Assembly: GCA_966211675.1 (NCBI GenBank)
Contig: CBIHPK010000102.1
Span: 1-30,005 of the forward strand
Reading direction: 5' to 3'
Source: SCUS01 sp966211675
GTDB lineage: Bacteria; Myxococcota_A; Polyangia; Polyangiales; Ga0077539
DNA length: 30,005 nt
A program made the position numbers and the translations under genes. Below are positions 21,489 to 28,082 of this stretch, piece after piece (position 1 is the stretch's first letter; the number at the start of each line of letters is the position of its first letter). The notes under the pieces are model-generated. The model worked only from the letters and a program-made list of their open reading frames with translations. It made no database searches and was not told where the DNA came from.

Positions 21489-22124
21489 ATGAGTGACGAG
21501 CTCGTCCCGATCGTGGTGGCCATCGACTTCGACGACACCGCGGACGATGTGTTGCGCGAGGCATGCCGCCTGTCGGAGTGGCGCCGCGGCGTCGTCCTGC
21601 ACCTGGCCCACGTGGTGCCCGCGCTACACGGCGGCCAGCAGACCCTGGGCAGCATCCGCGAGGAGACCGAGAAGCTGGAGTCGGTCCCGGCCCGCCTGCT
21701 CGCGTGGGTGCGAGAGCGATGCGCGGCCGACAAGGCGCTCGGCAATCCCCGCGTGGTCACGCACGTCCGCACCGGCGCGCCCGCCGAGGCGCTCTCGCAG
21801 CTCTGCGTCGACGTCAACGCCCAGCTCCTCGTGGTCGGCACCCATCAGCGCACCGGCATGAAGCGCCTCGCGCTCGGATCGGTCGCCGAGAAGATCATCC
21901 GCCACGCCCGCTGCCCGGTGCTCGTGGCGCACCCGATCAACTACGTCGGCATGGTCCCGACGCCGCATCCCGACCCGCCCTGCAGCGAGTGCGCGGCGGT
22001 GCGCGCCTCGTCCAACGGGGCGCAGCAGTGGTGCGAGCAGCACACGCACCCCCACCTCCGGCTGCACGTCTACGACGCCGTCGACGTGTTTCCGATGGGC
22101 TACGAACGCCCCGGCAGCATCTGA
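21489..22124 (+). CDS. Universal stress protein (UspA family) with Cys/His-rich C-terminal tail
   Basis: 211 residues. A single Usp domain (about 6-148) starts P-I-V-V-A-I-D-F-D-D-T-A and holds H-L-A-H-V-V and a final nucleotide-loop stretch G-T-H-Q-R-T-G-M-K-R-L-A-L-G-S-V-A-E-K-I-I-R-H-A-R-C. The ATP-binding motif is normally G-x2-G-x9-G-S; here the second Gly is Gln120, so ATP binding is uncertain. An unusual tail (about 150-211) carries C-S-E-C (165-168) and C-E-Q-H-T-H-P-H (182-189), spaced like a zinc or other metal site. ATG 21489 is chosen with GGAGAG upstream; ATG 21477 has poorer spacing. Likely a cytoplasmic stress-response protein. It stands between two OmpA/lipoprotein pairs. Confidence 0.88.
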   Translation: MSDELVPIVVAIDFDDTADDVLREACRLSEWRRGVVLHLAHVVPALHGGQQTLGSIREETEKLESVPARLLAWVRERCAADKALGNPRVVTHVRTGAPAEALSQLCVDVNAQLLVVGTHQRTGMKRLALGSVAEKIIRHARCPVLVAHPINYVGMVPTPHPDPPCSECAAVRASSNGAQQWCEQHTHPHLRLHVYDAVDVFPMGYERPGSI

Positions 22125-22164
22125 CGGTCGGGTGACGACCTCACCCTCTCGGAGGGACGGAAAG

Positions 22165-22192
22165 TTGTCCGCATTCATCGGCGCCCGATAGG
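22165..22192 (+). promoter_or_regulatory. Candidate promoter TTGTCC-N16-GATAGG for the second OmpA/lipoprotein pair
   Basis: TTGTCC (22165-22170) and GATAGG (22187-22192) are 16 bp apart, and the -10 ends 7 nt before ATG 22200. The same stretch contains AGGAAGG, which could instead be a close Shine-Dalgarno site, so promoter and ribosome site compete for one sequence. Confidence 0.4.
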
Positions 22193-22199
22193 AAGGCGC

Positions 22200-23582
22200 A
22201 TGAGCGGTCGGCGTCATGGGGCGGGAGAGCGGTGCCACGGGGCTCCCACGAGCGCGCGTCGCCTCGGCCTCGCGGCCTCCCTCACGCTCGCCGCGTTCGC
22301 CCTCCCCAGGACCGCGGGCGCTCAGGTGCGCCTCCACGTCGACGCCTTCGGCGCCGCGCCCCTCACCGGCTGGCAGGCCGATCGCTACGGCCTCGGGGCC
22401 GGGCTCTCCGTGGGCGTCGAGTGGGCCCCGCTCTCCGCGCTCGGGATCACCGCCAGCCTCGGCGTGACGGGCCTCACCGCGCGCTCCTCGCAGCCCCCGT
22501 CGGGCATCCCCTCGCTCTCCTCCGGTGGCCTCGCGTGGATCGACCTGGGCCTCCGGCTCCGTCCCCTCGGGCGCTCGCCGTCGGGGGCCGAGCGGCTCTT
22601 CGTCGAGCTCGATGGAGGCCTCGCCCGCACCGGTTCTGCCTCCGCTCCCGTCATGCGAGCGAGGGTGGGCTGGTCCTTCGCGGCGGGGCCCGTGGACATA
22701 GGCCCGTGGATCGGCTGGACCTGGCTCCCGCAGACCGACGCGATGGCCTACCCCGGCGACGCGCACCTCGCCCTGCTCGGGGTGGGGTTCACCTTCCTCC
22801 CCGACCGACCGACGCCACCGCCTCCGGTCGTTCTGCCGCCACCGCCTCCACCGCCACCTCCTCCGCCGTGCCCGCCGATCAGCGGTCCGTCGCTGCCCGA
22901 CGTCGACGGCGACGGCTGCCGTGAGCCCGACCGCGACGACGACCACGTGCGCGACGCCGTCGACCGCTGCCCCGAGGTGCCCGAGGACCGCGACGGCTTC
23001 GAGGACGACGACGGCTGCCCCGACGTCGACAACGACCGCGACGGGATCATCGACCCCGACGACCGCTGCCCGGATGTTCCGGAGGTGGTGAACGGCGTCG
23101 AGGACCACGACGGCTGCCCCGACGAAGGGGTCGTCGAGGTGCGAGAGGGCCGCATCGTCGTCGCCGAGGCGGTCTTCTTCGACAGCGACTCCTACCGCAT
23201 GCGCGACCGCTCGCGCCCGGTGCTCGGCGCCATCGCGGCGATCGTGCGCGACCTGCCGCCGCGCCGCGTGGTGCTCATCGAGGGCCACGCCGACCAGCGC
23301 GGCTCCGATCGGTACAACTTCACCCTGTCCTTCATGCGGGCCCTCGCGGTGCAGCGCGAGCTCGTCGCGCTCGGCCTCTCCCCGGCGAGGCTCCGGCCGC
23401 TCGGCTTCGGTCGCCGCGTGCCCCGCTCGGGGGGATCCTCGCCCGAGGACCTCGCCGCCAACCGCCGCGTCGAGATCATCGTCTCGGGCGTCGGATCGGC
23501 CGGCGACGCGCAGACCATCGGGGGCTGGGTGCACCTCGACGCCGAAGGTCACTCCAGCCGCATCCCCGAGCCCTCGCCATGA
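22200..23582 (+). CDS. Outer-membrane protein: beta-barrel, polyproline hinge, TSP3 repeats, OmpA domain
   Basis: 460 residues. The signal peptide (1-41) ends T-A-G-A|Q. A barrel-like region (about 43-200) leads to a proline hinge (205-226, mostly Pro with an 11-Pro run), then three calcium-type repeats (233-308) with D-x-D-G-D-G, D-N-D-R-D-G and repeated D-D-G-C-P-D. The OmpA domain (about 322-430) has I-E-G-H-A-D-Q-R-G (360-368, Asp365 kept; the usual Thr is Ala) and A-N-R-R-V-E-I (420-426). It is the same architecture as the protein at 18203 but shorter and with a proline hinge. Its stop overlaps the start of the next gene by 4 bp (ATGA), so the two are translationally coupled. Confidence 0.92.
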   Translation: MSGRRHGAGERCHGAPTSARRLGLAASLTLAAFALPRTAGAQVRLHVDAFGAAPLTGWQADRYGLGAGLSVGVEWAPLSALGITASLGVTGLTARSSQPPSGIPSLSSGGLAWIDLGLRLRPLGRSPSGAERLFVELDGGLARTGSASAPVMRARVGWSFAAGPVDIGPWIGWTWLPQTDAMAYPGDAHLALLGVGFTFLPDRPTPPPPVVLPPPPPPPPPPPCPPISGPSLPDVDGDGCREPDRDDDHVRDAVDRCPEVPEDRDGFEDDDGCPDVDNDRDGIIDPDDRCPDVPEVVNGVEDHDGCPDEGVVEVREGRIVVAEAVFFDSDSYRMRDRSRPVLGAIAAIVRDLPPRRVVLIEGHADQRGSDRYNFTLSFMRALAVQRELVALGLSPARLRPLGFGRRVPRSGGSSPEDLAANRRVEIIVSGVGSAGDAQTIGGWVHLDAEGHSSRIPEPSP

Positions 23583-24811
23583 AGCGCCCCCTCGCCTCCC
23601 TGCTCCTCGCCACCGCGCTCCTGGGCTGCGATCCGTTGCTGGGCGGACGCTGCGCCGAGGGCTGGGTCCCTTCCCCCGGCGCCTGCGACGCGGGCCCCTC
23701 GCAGGACCTCCCGGAGCTCGACGCGCCCTCCGATCGCCCCGACGTCTCGCTCCACGACGACGTCGCGGACGCGAGCGCCCTCGATGCCCCGCCCTCCGAC
23801 GCGGGCGCCTTCGACGCTCCGTCCACCGACGCGAGCGCCCTCGACGCCTCTCCCTCCGACGCCTCTCCCTCCGACACCTCTCCCTCCGAGGCTTCGGTCT
23901 CCGATGGCGCTGCCGCGGACACCGGCTGCACTCCCCCGCAGAGCCTCTGCGGCGGAGTCTGCGTGGACACGGCGTCGAGCCGCTCGCACTGCGGCGAGTG
24001 CGGCAGGGCCTGCGCGACCGGAGAGATCTGTGCCTCGGGGGTGTGCAGCGCGTTCTGCGCGGCGCCGCTGCTGCTCTGCGGCGGGGTCTGCCTCGACCCG
24101 CAGACCGACCCGGAGAACTGCGGCGGCTGCGGGGTGGTGTGCTCCACGGGCATCTGCAACGGGGGGCGCTGCCGCGACGCGCGCGCGGGTCACCTGGTGC
24201 TCATCGGACACGACTTCCAGAGCACGCGAGCGGACCAGAACCGGGTGGTGGGCAACGCGGTGTTCCTGAGCGCGTCGGCCGCGCCGAGGGTGGCGACGTG
24301 CACCGTCGGGGCGCTGTCCACGAGCGTGGCGAACGTGCGCGACGCGGTTCGACAGGTGGCCGGGCTGCGAGCGTGGCGAGAGGCCGTGGTCGCCTCCGCC
24401 GACGAGCTCCCTTCGGCCTTCTCCATCGACACCACGGACGTGGTGCTGATCCACCACCAGCCCTCGGCCACGGAGGCCTCGATCAACGCCCTCGCGGTGC
24501 GCATCGCGAGCCCCGCGGTGGGCTTCCTTCGAGCGGGCGGCGTGGTGGTGGTGCTCGATGGCGAAGGGGCCTCCCGCGGAACATGGCCGCTCGCCGAGGC
24601 CACCGGGCTGCTCACGGTCACGGGTCACACGGTGGTGACCGGCAGCCCGGCGGAGGTGGTCTCCGGCGCCGACGCGGTGGCCATCGGACTCCCAGTGGCC
24701 TACCGCGCCGAGCGGGGCTCGGTGACCTTCCTCGGAACCGGCGGCGCGGGCGTGGTCATCCGCGTGGGCGAGCTCCCGCTGGTGCTGCACCGGGTGGTGT
24801 TCGGGCGGTAG
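23579..24811 (+). CDS. Lipoprotein with Asp/Ser linker, Cys modules and a ThuA/GATase-like C-domain
   Basis: 410 residues. The lipobox is LLGC (Cys17). An Asp/Ala/Ser/Pro linker (about 38-116) is followed by two similar Cys modules (117-160 and 160-198), each with L-C-G-G-V-C-x-D and C-G-x-C-G-x-x-C. The C-terminal domain (about 204-410) is alpha/beta: H-L-V-L-I-G-H-D-F at its start, V-V-L-I-H-H-Q-P-S in the middle, then F-L-R-A-G-G-V-V-V-V-L-D-G. This order resembles the ThuA/glutamine-amidotransferase-like fold, although I see no catalytic Cys-His-Glu triad; it may be a binding domain. The gene overlaps the OmpA gene by 4 bp (ATGA), so the two products are probably made together and may form an envelope complex. 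Confidence 0.85.
   Translation: MKRPLASLLLATALLGCDPLLGGRCAEGWVPSPGACDAGPSQDLPELDAPSDRPDVSLHDDVADASALDAPPSDAGAFDAPSTDASALDASPSDASPSDTSPSEASVSDGAAADTGCTPPQSLCGGVCVDTASSRSHCGECGRACATGEICASGVCSAFCAAPLLLCGGVCLDPQTDPENCGGCGVVCSTGICNGGRCRDARAGHLVLIGHDFQSTRADQNRVVGNAVFLSASAAPRVATCTVGALSTSVANVRDAVRQVAGLRAWREAVVASADELPSAFSIDTTDVVLIHHQPSATEASINALAVRIASPAVGFLRAGGVVVVLDGEGASRGTWPLAEATGLLTVTGHTVVTGSPAEVVSGADAVAIGLPVAYRAERGSVTFLGTGGAGVVIRVGELPLVLHRVVFGR
23843..23887 (+). repeat. Three 15-bp tandem repeats in the lipoprotein linker
   Basis: GACGCCTCTCCCTCC at 23843-23857 and 23858-23872, then GACACCTCTCCCTCC at 23873-23887, encode DASPS, DASPS and DTSPS. The copies are nearly identical at DNA level, which suggests recent slippage. 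Confidence 0.85.
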
Positions 24812-24840
24812 CGCGGTCGCGGTCCGCCGTGGGCTGGCGC

Positions 24841-24846
24841 TACGAT
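24841..24846 (+). promoter_or_regulatory. Candidate -10 element TACGAT for the lipid kinase gene
   Basis: TACGAT ends 9 nt before ATG 24856 in the 44-bp gap after the lipoprotein gene. No Shine-Dalgarno site is seen before this ATG. Confidence 0.45.
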
Positions 24847-24855
24847 GGCGACACG

Positions 24856-25884
24856 ATGCCATCGACGCCGAGGGTCCTGCTGGTCGCCAATCCCACCGCG
24901 CAGAGCGGGCGCAACGCCGAGCGCATCGCCCTCGCGCGATCGCTCCTCGACGCCGCCGGTCTGCCGCACACGCTGCTCCCGACGCTCCCCTCCGGTGGGA
25001 CCATCACCGCCGTGCGAGACGCCCTCTCGCAGGGGCCGTGGTCGATGGTGGTCGCCATGGGCGGCGACGGGACCTTCTCGGAGGTCGCTCGCGGGCTCCA
25101 CGCCTCGGGTCGAGCGGAGCAGGTCCCCCTCGGGATGCTCCCCACCGGGACGGCCAATGACCAGGGCAAGAGCTTCGGGCTGTCGAGCGACCCGGCGGAC
25201 CTGGGGCGCAACGTGGGTGTGCTCGCCGCGGGCCACGAGACGCGGCTCGACGCGGGCCGGCTCACGGCGCTCGACGCGCACGGCGCCGTGGTGACCGAGG
25301 CCCTCTTCTTCGACAGCGCGGGCTGGGGACTGAGCCCCCGCGTCCTCGCGCTCCGCAACGAGGACCGCCGCGCCATCGAGCAGATGCCCGTCGTGCGCGA
25401 CGTGCTGCGCGACCACCTGGTGTACGCCGGGGCGCTGCTTCGCACCTTCGCGGCCTCCTACGTGGAGGACGACCGCTTCGCCGCGAGGGTGGAGACGGAG
25501 GGCGGCGTGCAGCGCTGGGAGGAGCTGAGCGACCTGGTGGTGAAGGCCACCCGGGTCTACGGCGGGATGTGGGTGGTCGATCCGACGTCGCGGCACGACG
25601 ACGGGCTCTTCGAGGTGGTGCCCTTCGCGGGGAGGCGCGACTGGGTGTCGAAGGCGATGGTGCACCTGGAGCCGACCGGGGCGCTCTCGACGGCGCTGGA
25701 GGGCGTCGGGGTGACGCACAGCCGCGGGGTGCGCGCGGGGCACATCGCGCTGCGCTTCGACACGAGGGCGGGCGCGCTCCCGCTGGCGGCGCAGATCGAC
25801 GGCGAGGAGTTTCCCGCGACGGCTCAGGCGCGCATCGAGGTGCTGCCGAGGGCCCTCCGGCTGGTGGTGCCTGCGGGCGCATGA
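24856..25884 (+). CDS. Diacylglycerol/lipid kinase family protein (YegS/DgkB type)
   Basis: 342 residues. The catalytic N-domain opens with V-L-L-V-A-N-P-T-A-Q-S-G-R-N (7-20). It has the nucleotide motif V-A-M-G-G-D-G-T (66-73) and L-P-T-G-T-A-N-D (95-102), both diagnostic. The C-terminal beta-sandwich includes L-R-F-D-T and Q-I-D-G-E-E-F near the end. It should phosphorylate a lipid alcohol such as diacylglycerol at the inner membrane face; long-chain base or other lipids are possible. The frame is open far upstream, but ATG 24856 is chosen since the family fold starts at residue 5 and a TACGAT box lies just upstream. The stop overlaps the YihY gene start (ATGA), so the two proteins are likely produced together. 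Confidence 0.92.
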   Translation: MPSTPRVLLVANPTAQSGRNAERIALARSLLDAAGLPHTLLPTLPSGGTITAVRDALSQGPWSMVVAMGGDGTFSEVARGLHASGRAEQVPLGMLPTGTANDQGKSFGLSSDPADLGRNVGVLAAGHETRLDAGRLTALDAHGAVVTEALFFDSAGWGLSPRVLALRNEDRRAIEQMPVVRDVLRDHLVYAGALLRTFAASYVEDDRFAARVETEGGVQRWEELSDLVVKATRVYGGMWVVDPTSRHDDGLFEVVPFAGRRDWVSKAMVHLEPTGALSTALEGVGVTHSRGVRAGHIALRFDTRAGALPLAAQIDGEEFPATAQARIEVLPRALRLVVPAGA

Positions 25885-26753
25885 GGGCGCTGCTCGCCGA
25901 CACGCTGCGCACCTTCACCCGCAACGACGGGCGCATGCTCGCGGGGGCGACGGCGTTCTTCGCGCTGGTGAGCGTGGCGCCGATGTTCCTGATCGCGCTG
26001 GTGCTGGCGGGGGCGCTCACGGGGGAGGCGAGGGCGCACGACGAGCTGCTCCGCGGCGTGCGGCTGTGGGCCGGGCGCGACGCCTCGCACGCGCTGGGCT
26101 CGATGCTCGACAACGTGCGCGGGAGCCAGTCGGGCTCCGAGGTGACGGTGTTGAGCGTGGTGGTGATCGCGTGGGGCGCGACGCGGCTCTTCAGCCACCT
26201 CCAGCGGGCGCTCGACCACCTCTGGGGCGTGCGCCTCCGTCGCCACACGGAGCTTCGCCGCAACGCCATCAGCCAGGCGCGGCGGAGGCTGGTGTCCTTC
26301 AGCCTGGTGCTGGTGTGCAGCGTAGGCTTGCTGGCCTCGGTGGCGCTCCGCACGGCCATCGTGGCGACGGGGCACCTCTTCGGGGTGGGCGCCCGGCTGC
26401 ACTGGCGGGTGACCGACCACGTGCTGTCCTTCGGGGTGGTGACGCTGCTCTTCGGGCTGATCTTCCGGGTGCTGCCGTCGGTGCGCATCCGCTGGCGACA
26501 GGCGGCGGAGGGCGCGCTGGTGACGTCGGGGCTCTTCACCGTGGGGCGGCTCGCGGTGGCCGCGTGGCTGGGTCGCAAGTCGCTGGACTCGACCTTCGGC
26601 GCGGCGGGGAGCGTCGTGCTGCTGATGCTCTGGTCGTACTACTCCGCGCAGATCTTCTTCCTGGGCGCGGCCTTCATCGCGGCGAGGGCGAGGCACCGGG
26701 GCGAGCCGCTGATGCCCGACGAGGACGCCGTCGCGATGGGGGAGATCGGGTGA
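25881..26753 (+). CDS. YihY/BrkB-family integral membrane protein
   Basis: 290 residues. The N-terminus has F-T-R-N-D-G-R-M-L-A-G-A-T-A-F-F-A-L-V-S-V-A-P, the typical family start. Further hydrophobic segments lie at about 24-48, 90-108, 137-160, 175-198, 208-228 and 240-268. R-L-F-S-H-L-Q-R-A-L-D-H-L-W-G-V and the late S-V-V-L-L-M-L-W-S-Y-Y-S-A-Q-I-F-F-L-G-A stretch are characteristic. The family was once annotated as ribonuclease BN by mistake; its role is still unclear, with envelope or lipid functions suggested. The start overlaps the lipid kinase stop by 4 bp, implying translational coupling. The stop lies within a hairpin shared with the convergent gene. Confidence 0.92.
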   Translation: MRALLADTLRTFTRNDGRMLAGATAFFALVSVAPMFLIALVLAGALTGEARAHDELLRGVRLWAGRDASHALGSMLDNVRGSQSGSEVTVLSVVVIAWGATRLFSHLQRALDHLWGVRLRRHTELRRNAISQARRRLVSFSLVLVCSVGLLASVALRTAIVATGHLFGVGARLHWRVTDHVLSFGVVTLLFGLIFRVLPSVRIRWRQAAEGALVTSGLFTVGRLAVAAWLGRKSLDSTFGAAGSVVLLMLWSYYSAQIFFLGAAFIAARARHRGEPLMPDEDAVAMGEIG

Positions 26754-26773
26754 GGGGCGAGACGCCCCCTCAC
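26750..26773. terminator. Bidirectional hairpin holding both convergent stop codons
   Basis: GTGAGGGGCG (26750-26759) pairs with CGCCCCCTCAC (26763-26773) with one bulged C and a 3-nt loop. It contains the TGA of the YihY gene (26751-26753) and the stop of the DUF3105 gene on the other strand (26770-26772). There are no T-runs, so it may act as a structural terminator or 3'-end stabiliser. Confidence 0.55.
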
Positions 26774-27372
26774 GGAGCGCTCCCGTCGGCGCAGAGGTCC
26801 TCTGGCGCGTGCCCGGCGAACATCGCGTAGAACTGCCGCAGCGACGGCGCATCCACGCAGGTCGCCTCGTACACGGCGCCCCACGCCGAGGCCGCGATCG
26901 GCGTGGTGATCTCCCGGTCGTTGGTGATGACCACGCGCACCCTCGCGGGTGAGGCGTCCACCGGGCCGCAGGCCGGGTCGCCCGGGAAGCCCGCCGCCGC
27001 GGCCACGAGGGCGTCGCGGGTGGCGTCGCAGGTCCCGCCCGGGCACTGGTAGAGCAGCGCGACGCCGCCGTGCTCGAGGTTGTGCACCCAGTTGCCTCGG
27101 GGCAGGTCGCGCCACGCGCCCCAGCGAGCCCAGATCCCGTAGTGGTTGCCCGAGGAGGGCGGGTTGGTGAGCCACTGGATCGGTCCGCTGGACGGGTCGA
27201 CGTGCACCCCGGGGAGCGTGGGGACGCGGCGCGCCCTCGCGTTGCAGGCGCCGTCGCCGAGGGGCATCCACGGGAGCGGAGCGACGAGCGCGTCGGTGGA
27301 GGCGTCGCTGGCGGTGCTGCTCTCACCGCAGCCGAGGAGGGAGAGCACGAGGAGGCCGGAAGGAAGTCTCAC
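26770..27372 (-). CDS. DUF3105-family lipoprotein
   Basis: 200 residues, GTG start. The lipobox is LLGC (Cys15) after a short hydrophobic stretch. After a Ser/Asp/Thr linker, the DUF3105 core shows P-P-S-S-G-N-H-Y (71-78), W-A-R-W-G-A-W, and V-H-N-L-E-H-G-G-V-A-L-L-Y-Q-C (96-110). The H-N-L-E-H-G motif is the family signature and could bind a metal. A later segment R-V-V-I-T-N-D and a C-terminal helix F-Y-A-M-F-A-G-H-A-P-E-D complete it. Four Cys besides the lipid Cys might form disulfides. Function unknown; probably periplasmic and membrane-tethered. The GTG at 27372 has a TACCTT box 10 nt upstream and no Shine-Dalgarno site. The next minus-strand gene ends 48 bp upstream. Confidence 0.88.
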   Translation of the reverse strand: MRLPSGLLVLSLLGCGESSTASDASTDALVAPLPWMPLGDGACNARARRVPTLPGVHVDPSSGPIQWLTNPPSSGNHYGIWARWGAWRDLPRGNWVHNLEHGGVALLYQCPGGTCDATRDALVAAAAGFPGDPACGPVDASPARVRVVITNDREITTPIAASAWGAVYEATCVDAPSLRQFYAMFAGHAPEDLCADGSAP

Positions 27373-27382
27373 GATGGGGCTG

Positions 27383-27413
27383 AAGGTATCCGCGCGCGAC
27401 CCAAGGCGGTCAA
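27383..27413 (-). promoter_or_regulatory. Candidate promoter for the DUF3105 gene
   Basis: On the minus strand TTGACC (27413-27408) precedes TACCTT (27388-27383) by 19 bp, or the overlapping GATACC (27390-27385) by 17 bp. The -10 lies about 10 nt before the GTG, pointing to a near-leaderless mRNA. Confidence 0.45.
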
Positions 27414-27420
27414 ACCACCG

Positions 27421-27909
27421 TCACGGGTGCAGCGAGAGGCCGACGGCGGCGGTGATGCCGTTGGAGTCGCTGGCCTCCAGCAGCTGGACGTAGGCCGCGC
27501 GCAGTTCCAGGTCGAGGAAGGGCAGCGTGTGGAACACCAGACCGCCGCCCACCTGGAGCACCGCGCCGCGCTCCCAGGCCTCCCCCGGGGTGCGCTGATA
27601 GCCGAGGCTGAGGAAGGCCATGGGGTCGATGCCGGTGCCCGGGATGCCCGGCCTCAGCGCGGCCAGGCCGCCCACGGAGTAGCCGCTGCCGGACTGCTCC
27701 AGCGCGCTCAGCGCCGTGCCATAGGCGCCGATGTGAAACCACGGGATCGGCGACACCGTGCCCTCGACGCGAAGCGAGAGGGAGGTCGGCGCGTGGTTCA
27801 TCCAGTCGACGCCGACGAGGCCCGCGACGCGCACCTGCGCCCCCGCCGTCGCAGGGACCGCCAGACCCATCAGCACCGCCGCCGCCCCGAGGATGGTTCG
27901 TGTGTTCAT
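27421..27909 (-). CDS. Small outer-membrane beta-barrel-like protein
   Basis: 162 residues. The signal peptide (1-24) ends A-T-A-G-A|Q. The mature part alternates short amphipathic strands with turns: V-A-G-L-V-G-V-D-W, L-S-L-R-V-E-G-T-V, F-H-I-G-A-Y-G-T, Y-S-V-G-G-L-A-A-L, A-F-L-S-L-G-Y-Q-R, V-L-Q-V-G-G-G-L-V-F and I-T-A-A-V-G-L-S-L-H-P. The pattern and final residues fit a small barrel of about eight strands. No specific family is recognised. GAGGTGAT lies about 4-5 nt before ATG 27909, a good Shine-Dalgarno site, unlike its neighbours. It might act as a porin-like or structural envelope protein. Confidence 0.75.
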   Translation of the reverse strand: MNTRTILGAAAVLMGLAVPATAGAQVRVAGLVGVDWMNHAPTSLSLRVEGTVSPIPWFHIGAYGTALSALEQSGSGYSVGGLAALRPGIPGTGIDPMAFLSLGYQRTPGEAWERGAVLQVGGGLVFHTLPFLDLELRAAYVQLLEASDSNGITAAVGLSLHP

Positions 27910-28068
27910 GCATCACCTCTTGTTGTGTCTTCGAGGCTGCAGCACTCCCCATGCCCGATGGGCCGCGCCGCGCATTTCCAGCGGAGATCCGGCGCGGCGT
28001 GGACTCGCGTTCACGCCACAGTGTGCTCGGATGTACCTGCGGAGTTTCCTCCGGTGGGTCATTGGCAC

Positions 28069-28074
28069 TATGAC
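28069..28074 (+). promoter_or_regulatory. Candidate -10 element TATGAC for menB
   Basis: TATGAC ends 8 nt before ATG 28083; the last base departs from TAnnnT. No Shine-Dalgarno site is visible and the -35 region is weak. Confidence 0.35.
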
Positions 28075-28082
28075 CCACGGCC

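Noticed and set aside
18203..24811. Secretion system or gliding-motility cluster
   Set aside because: Several envelope proteins are present, but no ATPase, secretin, TonB/ExbB-type or motility protein was found among them.
24845..25294. ATG at 24845 as a start for the lipid kinase
   Set aside because: It is in another frame; the kinase frame begins at ATG 24856.
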